From Flavobacterium sp. I-STPP5a (GTDB taxonomy: Bacteria; Bacteroidota; Bacteroidia; Flavobacteriales; Flavobacteriaceae): a stretch of 64,000 nt of DNA. The position numbers and the translations under genes are program-made. The stretch spans positions 33,944 to 97,943 of the forward strand of contig NZ_VHLM01000023.1 of NCBI RefSeq assembly GCF_009764685.1, in the 5' to 3' direction. Positions 27,547-37,243 of the stretch are shown piece by piece (the stretch's first letter is position 1; each line of letters opens with the position of its first letter). The notes beneath the pieces are model-generated. The model searched no databases, was not told the origin of the DNA, and saw only the letters and a program-made list of their open reading frames with translations.

Positions 27547-28942
27547 GATGTGAATCTTTATTTGCTTCTCTTGCGCGTTTGTAATTATCTCCAGTTGCTT
27601 TTAAAATTGTTTTAACTTCAGCTTGTGCAATAACCGGGAAAGTTCTTGAATAAAGTAGGAACAACACAAAGAAAAAACCAATTGTACCAATGAAGATACC
27701 AATATCAACAAAGGTAGGTGAAAACATAGTCCATGAAGATGGTAAATAATCTCTATGTAAAGAGGTAACAATAATTACAAATCTTTCAAACCACATTCCA
27801 ATATTTACAACAATTGATATTATGAATGAAAACATAATACTAGTACGTAATTTTTTAAACCACATAAACTGAGGTGAAAACACATTACAAGTCATCATTG
27901 CCCAATACGCCCACCAGTAAGGTCCAGTAGCTCTATTTAAGAAAGCATATTGTTCGTACTCTACTCCAGAATACCATGCAACGAAAAGCTCAGTGATATA
28001 AGCAACACCAACAATAGAACCTGTAATCATAATTACAATATTCATCAATTCGATATGCTGAACAGTTATATAAGCTTCAAGATTAGAAACTTTTCTCATA
28101 ATAATAAGCAAAGTATTTACCATCGCAAATCCTGAGAAAACGGCTCCCGCAACGAAGTATGGAGGAAATATAGTGGTATGCCAACCTGGAATAACCGAGG
28201 TAGCAAAGTCCATCGATACAATAGTGTGTACTGACAACACAAGAGGTGTAGCTAAACCAGCAAGAACAAGAGAAACTTCCTCAAAACGTTGCCAATCTTT
28301 TGCTCTACCACTCCAACCAAAACTCAAAATTGAATAAACTCTTTTGTTAAAAGGAGTTACAGCACGATCTCTAAGCATTGCGAAATCTGGTAATAAACCT
28401 GTCCACCAGAAAACTAATGATACAGATAAATAAGTAGAGATCGCAAATACGTCCCAAAGTAATGGTGAATTAAAATTTACCCATAATGAACCAAATTGAT
28501 TTGGTATTGGTAAAACCCAGTAAGCCAACCAAGGGCGACCCATGTGAATGATTGGAAATAAACCTGCCTGAATAACAGAGAAAATAGTCATTGCTTCAGC
28601 AGAACGGTTAATTGCCATTCTCCATCTTTGACGGAAAAGCAAAAGTACAGCTGATATAAGTGTACCAGCGTGACCAATACCAACCCACCAAACGAAGTTA
28701 GTAATATCCCAAGCCCAACCTACTGTCTTGTTTAAACCCCATGTACCAATACCTGTAGATACAGTGTATACGATACACCCAAGTCCCCAAAGGAAGGCTA
28801 TTAATGCAATTGAAAATACAATCCACCAATGTTTATTTGCCTTACCTTCAACGGGTGCGGCTACGTCTACAGTTACATCATGATAAGTTTTATCACCTAT
28901 AACTAAGGGTTTTCTAATGGTTGCTTCGTAGTGAGACGACAT
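27539..28942 (-). CDS. actC: alternative complex III subunit ActC (NrfD/PsrC-like quinol-binding membrane protein)
   Basis: NrfD-family membrane subunit thought to hold a quinol oxidation site. It has 467 residues and about ten helices. Recognisable parts are NFVWWVGIGHAGTLISAVLL (near residue 87), then RSAEAMTIFSVIQAGLFPI and HMGRPWLAYWVLP, as in ActC and PsrC-like proteins. It lies 37 nt after actB and overlaps actD by 8 nt. Identification by family and context is firm. Confidence 0.95.
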   Translation of the reverse strand: MSSHYEATIRKPLVIGDKTYHDVTVDVAAPVEGKANKHWWIVFSIALIAFLWGLGCIVYTVSTGIGTWGLNKTVGWAWDITNFVWWVGIGHAGTLISAVLLLFRQRWRMAINRSAEAMTIFSVIQAGLFPIIHMGRPWLAYWVLPIPNQFGSLWVNFNSPLLWDVFAISTYLSVSLVFWWTGLLPDFAMLRDRAVTPFNKRVYSILSFGWSGRAKDWQRFEEVSLVLAGLATPLVLSVHTIVSMDFATSVIPGWHTTIFPPYFVAGAVFSGFAMVNTLLIIMRKVSNLEAYITVQHIELMNIVIMITGSIVGVAYITELFVAWYSGVEYEQYAFLNRATGPYWWAYWAMMTCNVFSPQFMWFKKLRTSIMFSFIISIVVNIGMWFERFVIIVTSLHRDYLPSSWTMFSPTFVDIGIFIGTIGFFFVLFLLYSRTFPVIAQAEVKTILKATGDNYKRAREANKDSHHE

Positions 28943-28979
28943 AATCCTTTATATTGATTCTTAATTAATTTTTTTTGTA

Positions 28980-31900
28980 CTAAGTATTTCTAACTTTAAC
29001 ATGATAAATCACATTAGGTTTAGTTCCAACATGTTCTAATAAATGATACATTCTATCATCAGCAGCAAGTTTTGCAACTTCAGCATCTTTATCATTTACA
29101 TCTCCAAAAATCATAGCTCCTGTAGAACATGCATTTGAACATGCAGTTTGGAATTCGCCATCAACAATTGGTCTTCCTTCTCTTTTAGCTTTAAGGATAG
29201 TTGCTTGTGTCATTTGAATACACATAGAACATTTCTCCATAACACCTCTTGAACGAACATTAACATCTGGGTTTAAAACCATACGACCTAAATCATCATT
29301 CATATGATAATCAAATTCGCTGTTTTTGTTATACAAGAACCAGTTAAAACGACGTACTTTATAAGGACAGTTGTTAGCGCAATAACGCGTACCAACACAT
29401 CTGTTATAAGCCATGTGATTTTGACCTTGACGAGAGTGTGAAGTTGCAGCAACTGGACAAACAGTTTCACAAGGTGCATGGTTACAGTGCTGACACATAA
29501 CAGGCTGGAAAGAAACTTGAGGATTATCTCCTGCTTTTTCCATTTCGTTAAATGTAGACAAAGAACTTGTTAAACCAGCAATATTTTCTTTTCTTTCATT
29601 ATCTCCCTCAAAAGTACTTTCTGATGAATAGTATCTATCAATACGCAACCAGTGCATATCGCGACTTCTTCTAACTTCAGATTTACCTACGACAGGAACA
29701 TTATTTTCAGCATGACAAGCGATAACACAAGCTCCACAACCGGTACAAGCATTTAAATCAATTGAAAGATTAAAATGATGACCTGTTGAACGATCAAATG
29801 AATCCCATAAATCTACTTTAGTTGCCTCTACTTCTTTGTGATCCAAAGAAACCATCGGTTGTTCATTCCAAATATGAGCATCTTTTGTGTTGAAGATTTC
29901 AAGAGAAGTTTCTTTAATAATATCACCTCTACCCATTAATGTCTTTTGACCTTGAACACAAGCAAATTCATGTTCTCCGTCAGCTTTCGCTAAGGTAATA
30001 GATTGAACATTATTGAAACCTTTATATAAAGAGTAAGCATTTAAACCTACCATCATTTCTTCTTTCAAAGCAGCTTTGCGACCATAACCTAAAGCTAAAC
30101 CAACAGTTCCAACTGCTTGACCAGGCTGCACAATTACAGGTACATTTTCAAGTTTCAATCCATCGGCTGTCGTAATTGTAGCATAACTTCCGTTTAAACC
30201 TCCGTTAGCAACAATCTCATTAGACAGCTCATACTTAACTGCATCAGCATTAGATACAGTTACATAATTATCCCAAGACACTCTTGTAATAGGATCTGGA
30301 AACTCTTGTAACCATGGGTTATTTGCTTGCTGACCATCACCTAAACCTGTTTTAGTATACAATACTAACTCAAGACCTTGAGACAACTTAGTAGCAGCTA
30401 ATGCATTTGCAGCAGCTAAATAATCAGCACTTCCCGAACCTAAAGTTGGCACACTAGAAACAAAAACACCATCATGTAATACTTTATTCCAAGATGATCC
30501 TGAAATAATTGAAGAACTAGTATTTTTAATATAATCATAAAAAGAACCTGCAGTTCCGTTTAATGATAACAAAACATCTTGAAATTGTTTTGTATTGAAA
30601 AGCGGACGAATAGTTGGCTGAGTCAAAGAATAAGTTCCTTTAATCAGACTTAAATCATTCCAAGATTCTAAATAATGAGGAACAGCAGCAGCTACTGTAG
30701 ACAACAAAGCAGTTTCATCTTCTTTCAAAGAGAATGCTACAGATGTTTTAACCTTTTTTAAACCTTCTTGAAAACTTACGCTATCTGATAAAGTATATAC
30801 AGGATTCACACCACTCATAATAAGAGTATGAACTTTACCAGCTTTCATATCAGCTACTAATTGAGATACATTAGATGCTGAACCTTTTCTAATTTGTCTT
30901 AAACCTGCGTTAACAAATGACTCACTAGCAAGAGCTTGATTAATAGCCAAAACTAGTAATTGAGCATTTTTATCTTGAATTCCAGAAACTAAAACACCTT
31001 TACTTCCTGCTGCTCTTAATTGCTGTGCAGCTTTGGTAACTTCTGATTTAAATTTATCTTCAAGTTTAACTGAAACAGCAGAACCTGTTACAATATTATA
31101 TATGTGAACTAAAGCTTGCTTTTGGGCTGAAACAGACATTGGCAAACGCTTGTCAGCAGCAGCACCAGATAAAGTCATATTAGACTCTAATTGGAAATGA
31201 CGTGACATTTTTCCAGCTTTTGGTATCCTACCTTTGGCATAACCAGTATCAAAACTTCCTCCTTGCCAATCTCCAAGGAAATCAGCACCAACAGAAACAA
31301 TCAAAGAAGCTTTAGAAAAATCATAATCCACTAATGCTCTTTCACCATAAACTAATTCAACTGCATCAAGAGCTTCAGACTCTGACACCGCATCATAAAT
31401 TATGTGCTTAGAATTAGGATTTTTTGAAACGAATTCAGAAATCAATCTTTCAGTAGAAGGACTTGCTAATGTATTTGTTAAAAGAACAACCTGTCCTCCT
31501 TTAGCTTTTGCATCTGCAATACTAGATTTAATCTTAGCATCAACAGCTGACCAAGTTGAATCTTTCCCCTCAATCTTTGGTTCTTTAAGACGCATACTAT
31601 CATATAACGATAAGATAGAAGCATGAATCCTTGCATTTGCTGTAAATTTAGCTCCAGCAATAGTATTATTATCAATCTTAATAGGACGTCCTTCTCTGGT
31701 TTTCACCAAAAGATTTGCAAAATCAAATCCGTCAAAAACTGAAGTAGCGTAATAATCCGCAACTCCAGGAATAATTTGCTCAGGTTGAAGAACGTATGGT
31801 ATTGATTTATTAACAGGACCCTCACATGCTGCCAAAGTAGCAGCAGCAGTACTAAAACCAACGTACTTTAAGAAATCACGACGTGATGTTGAAGAAGATG

Positions 31901-32036
31901 ATAATGCATCACTATTTCCTAAAAATTCATCAGTAGGAATTTCTTCAACAAATTCGTTATTTCTTAGCGCCTCAACAATAGAACTATTTTGGTCTAGTTC
32001 CTCAACACTTTTCCAGTATTTTTTGTTTGATGACAT
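28980..32036 (-). CDS. actB: alternative complex III subunit ActB (molybdopterin-like plus iron-sulfur domain)
   Basis: Periplasmic electron-transfer subunit of alternative complex III, 1018 residues. The N-terminus carries a TAT-type motif, TSRRDFLKYVGFS (near residue 50), followed by TLAACEG, a possible lipobox. The middle (about 75-740) resembles a molybdopterin oxidoreductase, which in this family lacks the cofactor. The C-terminal part binds iron-sulfur clusters through NACTGCGACVIACHAEN, CQHCNHAPCETVCPV, RCVGTRYCANNCPY, CSMCIQM and CSNACSTGA, consistent with three [4Fe-4S] and one [3Fe-4S]. It is second in the operon, 29 nt after actA. Confidence 0.96.
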   Translation of the reverse strand: MSSNKKYWKSVEELDQNSSIVEALRNNEFVEEIPTDEFLGNSDALSSSSTSRRDFLKYVGFSTAAATLAACEGPVNKSIPYVLQPEQIIPGVADYYATSVFDGFDFANLLVKTREGRPIKIDNNTIAGAKFTANARIHASILSLYDSMRLKEPKIEGKDSTWSAVDAKIKSSIADAKAKGGQVVLLTNTLASPSTERLISEFVSKNPNSKHIIYDAVSESEALDAVELVYGERALVDYDFSKASLIVSVGADFLGDWQGGSFDTGYAKGRIPKAGKMSRHFQLESNMTLSGAAADKRLPMSVSAQKQALVHIYNIVTGSAVSVKLEDKFKSEVTKAAQQLRAAGSKGVLVSGIQDKNAQLLVLAINQALASESFVNAGLRQIRKGSASNVSQLVADMKAGKVHTLIMSGVNPVYTLSDSVSFQEGLKKVKTSVAFSLKEDETALLSTVAAAVPHYLESWNDLSLIKGTYSLTQPTIRPLFNTKQFQDVLLSLNGTAGSFYDYIKNTSSSIISGSSWNKVLHDGVFVSSVPTLGSGSADYLAAANALAATKLSQGLELVLYTKTGLGDGQQANNPWLQEFPDPITRVSWDNYVTVSNADAVKYELSNEIVANGGLNGSYATITTADGLKLENVPVIVQPGQAVGTVGLALGYGRKAALKEEMMVGLNAYSLYKGFNNVQSITLAKADGEHEFACVQGQKTLMGRGDIIKETSLEIFNTKDAHIWNEQPMVSLDHKEVEATKVDLWDSFDRSTGHHFNLSIDLNACTGCGACVIACHAENNVPVVGKSEVRRSRDMHWLRIDRYYSSESTFEGDNERKENIAGLTSSLSTFNEMEKAGDNPQVSFQPVMCQHCNHAPCETVCPVAATSHSRQGQNHMAYNRCVGTRYCANNCPYKVRRFNWFLYNKNSEFDYHMNDDLGRMVLNPDVNVRSRGVMEKCSMCIQMTQATILKAKREGRPIVDGEFQTACSNACSTGAMIFGDVNDKDAEVAKLAADDRMYHLLEHVGTKPNVIYHVKVRNT

Positions 32037-32065
32037 ATATAAATATTAAAATCTTAATAATTTGA

Positions 32066-33403
32066 TTAATAGTGGCATTTACCACACTCTAAACCACCCA
32101 TTTGCGCAGCAGTCAACTTATCTACACCATATTTTTTAGAAAGCTCTTCATGGATTTTAGTGTAATATTCATTACCCTCCATTTTAACCTCAGTTTTTCT
32201 ATGACAATCAATACACCATCCCATTGTTAATGGAGCAAACTGTTTTTGAATTTCATATTCTTCAACAGGACCGTGACATGTTTGACATTCAATTCCTCCA
32301 ACAGTTACGTGTTGCGAGTGATTAAAGTAAACAAAATCTGGAAGATTATGAATACGAACCCATTTTACTGGCTGCGTTTTCCCTGTATATGTTTGAGTTG
32401 CTTGATCCCATCCAACCGCAGTATATAATTTCTGAATTTGCTCATCATAAAAAGCTTTACTATACTCTGGAGTAGCAGTTGTCTCAGCAACTTCAGCAAT
32501 ATTTTTATGACAATTCATACATATATTAAGAGAAGGAATACCTCCATTTTTACTTACACGTGCAGCTGAGTGACAGTATTTACAGTTTATTTCATTATCA
32601 CCAGCGTGAATTCTGTGCGAGTAATGTATTGGCTGTATTGGCTCATACCCCTGATCAACACCTACTTGCATGAAGAAACCATACACATAATAAGCACTTG
32701 TAAGTAGTAAGAAAATAACCGTTACCAAAATCAAAAATTGATTTTTAGCAAACGCTTGCCAAATTGGAGTTGTTTTAGCTTTTGGTTCAACTACTATCCC
32801 GTTTGCTTTTGCAACTTTTGACAGAACTTTGTTTACCAAAACTAACATTACTACCAACACTACTAATACTAGTGCAAGAGCAGCTAATATAAGATTGTTA
32901 GAAATACCGCTATCAGCAACTGGACCACCAGGAACCGCAGCACCACCACCAGCAGGCGGAGCAGCTACTTCAGCTTTTGGCTCAGAAGTGTAAGCTATAA
33001 TGTTATCAATATCAGCATTTGATAATTGAGGAAAAGCAGACATTACTGACTTGTTGTTTTCTTCAAAAACCTTAACAGCTTGAGCATCACCTGATTTAAT
33101 CAAGTCTGAACTGTTTTTTACCCACTTATAAAGCCATGCCATTTCATACTTACTAGCAATACCTCTAAGTGCAGGTCCTGTAGCTTTAGCATCTAACTTG
33201 TGACATGCAGCACAATTTGCATTAAACAATTCTTTACCTTTAGCAGCATCTCCACCAGAAGCAGCAGCAGGAGCCGCGGCCGCATCAGGAGCAGCAACAG
33301 CGGCAGCTTCTTGAGCAAATGAAGTGAAAGAGAAAATTAACGATAAGGCTACGCCTAAAAATAATTTTCTTGTGATCGAATTATGGTTACCCACCTTTTT
33401 CAT
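32066..33403 (-). CDS. actA: alternative complex III subunit ActA, multiheme cytochrome c with an extra N-terminal heme domain
   Basis: Cytochrome c subunit that heads the act-cox operon. It has 445 residues. Signal peptide about 1-30, then an Ala/Pro-rich linker. A monoheme cytochrome c domain follows (about 52-140) with CAACHKL, then a membrane helix (about 170-195) and a second near 215-235. The periplasmic multiheme domain has five further CXXCH sites: CKYCH, CMNCH, CQTCH, CIDCH and the terminal CGKCH. That makes six, one more than the five usually described for ActA; the extra one is the N-terminal domain. A good promoter lies 84-113 nt upstream. Confidence 0.94.
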   Translation of the reverse strand: MKKVGNHNSITRKLFLGVALSLIFSFTSFAQEAAAVAAPDAAAAPAAASGGDAAKGKELFNANCAACHKLDAKATGPALRGIASKYEMAWLYKWVKNSSDLIKSGDAQAVKVFEENNKSVMSAFPQLSNADIDNIIAYTSEPKAEVAAPPAGGGAAVPGGPVADSGISNNLILAALALVLVVLVVMLVLVNKVLSKVAKANGIVVEPKAKTTPIWQAFAKNQFLILVTVIFLLLTSAYYVYGFFMQVGVDQGYEPIQPIHYSHRIHAGDNEINCKYCHSAARVSKNGGIPSLNICMNCHKNIAEVAETTATPEYSKAFYDEQIQKLYTAVGWDQATQTYTGKTQPVKWVRIHNLPDFVYFNHSQHVTVGGIECQTCHGPVEEYEIQKQFAPLTMGWCIDCHRKTEVKMEGNEYYTKIHEELSKKYGVDKLTAAQMGGLECGKCHY

Positions 33404-33487
33404 ATAGTATAATGATTATCTACTAAAAATTGGCACAGTCTTTACTAATAGACTTAGAAGAACTGCTCCTTTGTTTAAAATATTGGA

Positions 33488-33516
33488 CAAAAATACGATA
33501 TAAGAACTATTCTCAA
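33488..33516 (-). promoter_or_regulatory. promoter of the actABCDEF-coxBA operon
   Basis: On the minus strand: TTG, an 18-nt spacer, then TATTTTTG (TAnnTTTG). It lies 84 nt upstream of the actA ATG and is the only good match in the divergent region for this strand. Confidence 0.65.
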
Positions 33517-33571
33517 AACCCTAAAATAGCCTTAATTTCAATTTATATTTATTCTAAATAACGTTTTTGAT

Positions 33572-33600
33572 TTGGTATTAAACACTAAATATTAATTTTG
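33572..33600 (+). promoter_or_regulatory. promoter of the SPOR-domain gene
   Basis: TTG at 33572-33574, an 18-nt spacer and TAATTTTG at 33593-33600. It overlaps an in-frame TTG at 33598, which therefore cannot be the start codon; the ATG at 33619 is used. Confidence 0.65.
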
Positions 33601-33618
33601 CATAAAAACATACACATT

Positions 33619-34008
33619 ATGAGAATTTTAAGCCTGAAAGCTTCACTTATCGCCCTTATTTCAACAGCAATTTTTCACTCGAAATCGACGGCACAACAGC
33701 ACAATATTTCTATAAAACAAGATTCAAAATTCGAGCAATTGCTTACAGAAAAAAGAAAAACAAATCAATCAAACACTGTAAATGACCGTTTTAAAATTCA
33801 AATTTACAGTGGTGATAACGAGAAAGCTAAATTAACATTAAATGAATTTAGACAACAATTTAATGACGTTGAAGCTACCATAGTGTTTTTCGCTCCAAAT
33901 TATAAAGTTTGGATAGGGAATTTTAAATCAAGAATAGAAGCGGAAAGACACATTGTAGCTATCAAAAAAAAGTATCCAAATCTGAATTTGATTCGCCCAA
34001 CCAAATAA
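33619..34008 (+). CDS. secreted SPOR-domain protein
   Basis: A 129-residue exported protein. Signal peptide about 1-25 (MRILSLKASLIALISTAIFH, cleavage near STAQ). After a short basic linker the C-terminal SPOR domain (about 58-129) begins DRFKIQIYSGDNEKAKLTL and ends YKVWIGNFKSRIEAERHI and LIRPTK. SPOR domains bind denuded glycan strands of peptidoglycan, often at division sites. The start at 33619 is set by the promoter overlap. It diverges from the actA operon and ends at a strong terminator. Its specific role is unknown. Confidence 0.88.
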   Translation: MRILSLKASLIALISTAIFHSKSTAQQHNISIKQDSKFEQLLTEKRKTNQSNTVNDRFKIQIYSGDNEKAKLTLNEFRQQFNDVEATIVFFAPNYKVWIGNFKSRIEAERHIVAIKKKYPNLNLIRPTK

Positions 34009-34040
34009 AAAACGAATAAAAACAAGTTACCATATCCAAT

Positions 34041-34071
34041 AAAGCCATTCAGATAGAATGGCTTTTTTTTA
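34041..34071 (+). terminator. terminator of the SPOR-domain gene
   Basis: A perfect 10-bp stem (AAAGCCATTC, loop AGATA, GAATGGCTTT) with a T run, 32 nt after the stop codon. Confidence 0.9.
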
Positions 34072-34206
34072 TATAAAAAGGAACAAAATCCGTCAAGGAA
34101 TATAATATTAGAACAGTCAATAAAAAGCTTAGCATGATTATATATCAATAACAACATCTCCACTCCACATTTACAAAATACTATTTTACAAAAAGTACTA
34201 AAATAA

Positions 34207-34231
34207 AAAAATCCCGACGAGTCGGGATTTT
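34207..34231 (-). terminator. terminator of the rimP-nusA-infB operon
   Basis: ATCCCGA and TCGGGAT pair around CGAG, flanked by A and T runs, and followed on the minus strand by T7. It lies 20 nt after the infB stop. Confidence 0.9.
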
Positions 34232-34250
34232 AAAACTATAATAGAAAAAA

Positions 34251-37133
34251 TTATTTCAATTTCTTTTTAACCGCAACTTCATGGTAAGATTCAATAACAT
34301 CGCGCTCTTCGATATCATTATATCCTTTAATTTGAATACCACAATCGTATCCTTTGGCTACATCTCTAACGTCATCTTTAAAACGTTTAAGAGCTAATAA
34401 CTCTCCAGTGAACACAACTACACCATCACGAATAACACGCATTTTGGCATTCTTAACAATTTTACCATCCATAACCATACTACCGGCAATAGAACCAACT
34501 TTAGATATTTTGAAGATCTCTCTAATCTCAGCTGTACCAAGAATTTCTTCTTTCATTTCAGGAGCTAACATTCCTTCCATTGCATCTTTCAAGTCATCGA
34601 TAGCCGCATAGATAATAGAGTAATAACGGATATCTATTTCTTCTTTATCTGCTAATTGTCTTGCGTTTCCAGCTGGACGAACATTAAATCCAATAATAAT
34701 TGCATCTGAAGCAGAAGCCAACATTACGTCAGTTTCTGTAATTGCTCCAACACCTTTATGGATGATATTGATTTGTATTTCTTCAGTAGATAATTTAGAG
34801 AACGAATCAGACAATGCTTCAACAGATCCATCAACATCTCCCTTAAGGATAATGTTCAATTCTTTAAATTGACCCAATGCTATTCTACGTCCAATTTCGT
34901 CTAATGTAATATGACGCTGAGTACGTACTGACTGCTCACGCATCAATTGAGAACGTTTTGAAGCAATTTGTTTCGCTTCTTTTTCATCTTCAAAAATATT
35001 GAACTTATCACCCGCTGTTGCAGCTCCATCAAGACCAAGAACTGAAACCGGAGTCGAAGGACCCGCAACAGTTACAATGTTCCCTCTTTCGTCATGCATA
35101 GCTTTAATTTTACCATGATGCTTACCAGCCAACATATAATCTCCAATTTTCAACGTTCCGTTTTGAACTAAAATTGTAGAAACATATCCTTTTCCTTTGT
35201 CCAAGAAAGCCTCAACAACAGTTCCTTGTGCCGCTTTGTTTGGATTTGACTTTAAATCTAAAAGTTCTGCTTCAAGCAATACTTTTTCTAATAATTCTTT
35301 AACACCTGTTCCTACTTTCGCAGAAATATCATGTGATTGAATTTTTCCACCCCAATCTTCAACAAGTAAATTCATACCTGCTAATCTTTCTTTTACTTTC
35401 TCAGGATTAGCATTTGGCTTATCAATTTTATTGATAGCAAATATAATAGGAACCCCAGCTGCTTGAGCATGGCTAATTGCCTCTTTAGTTTGCGGCATGA
35501 TATCATCATCAGCAGCAATCACAATAATAGCAATATCGGTAACTTGAGCACCACGCGCACGCATCGCAGTAAACGCTTCGTGACCAGGTGTATCTAAGAA
35601 TGCAATTTTTTGTCCGTTATCCAAAGTTACTCCGTAGGCACCAATATGTTGTGTAATTCCTCCAGATTCACCTGCAATTACGTTTTCTTTACGAATGTAA
35701 TCCAGTAACGATGTCTTACCGTGATCGACGTGACCCATTACCGTTACGATTGGCGCTCTAAAAACTAAATCTTCTTCTCTGTCTTCAACAACCTGAATTG
35801 CTTCTTCGATATCAACAGTGATAAATTCAACTTCATAACCAAATTCATCAGCAACAATAGTCAACGTTTCTGCATCAAGACGTTGATTCATGGTAACCAT
35901 GATTCCAAGTGACATACACGTACCAATAACTTTGGTAATTGGCACATCCATCATGATTGCAATTTCACCTACAGTAACAAATTCAGTAACTTTAATAGTT
36001 TTACTTCCTTCATCTAAAGCTCTTTGCTCATCATCAGATTTCTGACGGTGTGTATCCCTTTTATCTCTTCTGTATTTAGCAGCTTTAGATTTACCACCTT
36101 TACCTTGCAGTTTTTCTAAAGTTTCTCTAATTTGATTTTTAACTTCTTCTTCTGTTGGCTCCACTTTTGCAACAATTGCAGGTCTGTTTCCTTTTACGAA
36201 ACCAGGTCTTGCACTTCTATTTGCATTAAATCCTCCACCACCAGTATTAGGAGTTATTTTATTTGGATTAGGAGCACCTGGAACAGCAGGAGGCCTTGGC
36301 GCGCCTGGTTTAGGAGCTATCCTTTTACGTTTATTCTTATTTGCATTAGCTGCCGCAGAACCTGGAGCACCTGGTTTATTAGGCGTAATCTTTGGTTCTT
36401 CTTTTTTCTTTTTAGGCTTATTAAATTGCGATAAATCAATAATTTGACCAGTTAATGTAGTACCAGATAACTTTTGATATTGAGTAGTAATCGTTTCATC
36501 AGCAGACACCTCTTCAGATTTAACCGGCTCTACTTTTTCAACTGCTTTAGGGGCTTCGGGTATTACAGCCACAGCTTCTTTTACCATTTCTTTAGGAGTA
36601 ATTACTGGCTTAGATTCTTTAACATCTGAAGTAGCTTTATTATCCAAAGTTTTCGGGACAATTTTATTTTCTGCTGGTGTAATCTTTGCAGCAGGAACTT
36701 CAACACTTTTAGGAGCAAGTTCTACTTTTGGCACCTCTTTTACCAGGGGAACAATCGCAGCTTTTTTTGGATTTAAATCAATCTTACCTACCTGAACAGG
36801 TCCAGATATTACCGCTCTTGCTTTGATAACTTCCTGTTGTTTTGCTCGCTCTTCATCAAGTTTACGTTTATCCTCGATTTCTTTTTCTCTCTCTAAACGT
36901 AATGCTTCCTTCTCTTTTCTTTTCTCTTCTCCCACTTCTTTAGAAGCTTCTTTATTCCCTTTGTCACCAGCAAATTGACCGCACAAAACATTGTATATAT
37001 CGTCAGAAATTTTTGCGTTTGGATTTGCATCTATTGCAATTCCCTTATCTTTTAGATAATCCACAGCTCTTTCCAAAGAAATATTCAATTCCCTTAAAAC
37101 TTTGTTTATTCTAATAATTCTCTCTTCAGACAT
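34251..37133 (-). CDS. infB: translation initiation factor IF-2
   Basis: GTPase that delivers initiator tRNA to the 30S subunit. It has 960 residues. The N-terminal IF2_N domain (about 1-55: [20 protein letters not shown]) is followed by a long charged, Pro/Ala/Lys-rich linker (about 60-350). The G domain starts near residue 465 with [15 protein letters not shown], then [10 protein letters not shown] and [11 protein letters not shown]. Domains II-IV follow, ending [13 protein letters not shown]. It is third in rimP-nusA-infB, a conserved order in bacteria, and ends at a strong hairpin. Confidence 0.98.
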   Translation of the reverse strand: MSEERIIRINKVLRELNISLERAVDYLKDKGIAIDANPNAKISDDIYNVLCGQFAGDKGNKEASKEVGEEKRKEKEALRLEREKEIEDKRKLDEERAKQQEVIKARAVISGPVQVGKIDLNPKKAAIVPLVKEVPKVELAPKSVEVPAAKITPAENKIVPKTLDNKATSDVKESKPVITPKEMVKEAVAVIPEAPKAVEKVEPVKSEEVSADETITTQYQKLSGTTLTGQIIDLSQFNKPKKKKEEPKITPNKPGAPGSAAANANKNKRKRIAPKPGAPRPPAVPGAPNPNKITPNTGGGGFNANRSARPGFVKGNRPAIVAKVEPTEEEVKNQIRETLEKLQGKGGKSKAAKYRRDKRDTHRQKSDDEQRALDEGSKTIKVTEFVTVGEIAIMMDVPITKVIGTCMSLGIMVTMNQRLDAETLTIVADEFGYEVEFITVDIEEAIQVVEDREEDLVFRAPIVTVMGHVDHGKTSLLDYIRKENVIAGESGGITQHIGAYGVTLDNGQKIAFLDTPGHEAFTAMRARGAQVTDIAIIVIAADDDIMPQTKEAISHAQAAGVPIIFAINKIDKPNANPEKVKERLAGMNLLVEDWGGKIQSHDISAKVGTGVKELLEKVLLEAELLDLKSNPNKAAQGTVVEAFLDKGKGYVSTILVQNGTLKIGDYMLAGKHHGKIKAMHDERGNIVTVAGPSTPVSVLGLDGAATAGDKFNIFEDEKEAKQIASKRSQLMREQSVRTQRHITLDEIGRRIALGQFKELNIILKGDVDGSVEALSDSFSKLSTEEIQINIIHKGVGAITETDVMLASASDAIIIGFNVRPAGNARQLADKEEIDIRYYSIIYAAIDDLKDAMEGMLAPEMKEEILGTAEIREIFKISKVGSIAGSMVMDGKIVKNAKMRVIRDGVVVFTGELLALKRFKDDVRDVAKGYDCGIQIKGYNDIEERDVIESYHEVAVKKKLK

Positions 37134-37243
37134 AAAACCTTTTTATTTTTACCTTTTTTGTTATTCCTCACTTTACTTCTATTCGATACCTACCGAGCTA
37201 GATTACTTGTAAAATGGCATGTTTATAGTTGAAGACTCATTGA

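Noticed and set aside
33598..33618. SPOR-domain protein starting at TTG 33598
   Set aside because: That TTG is part of the -7 box TAATTTTG. The ATG at 33619 gives a normal signal peptide.
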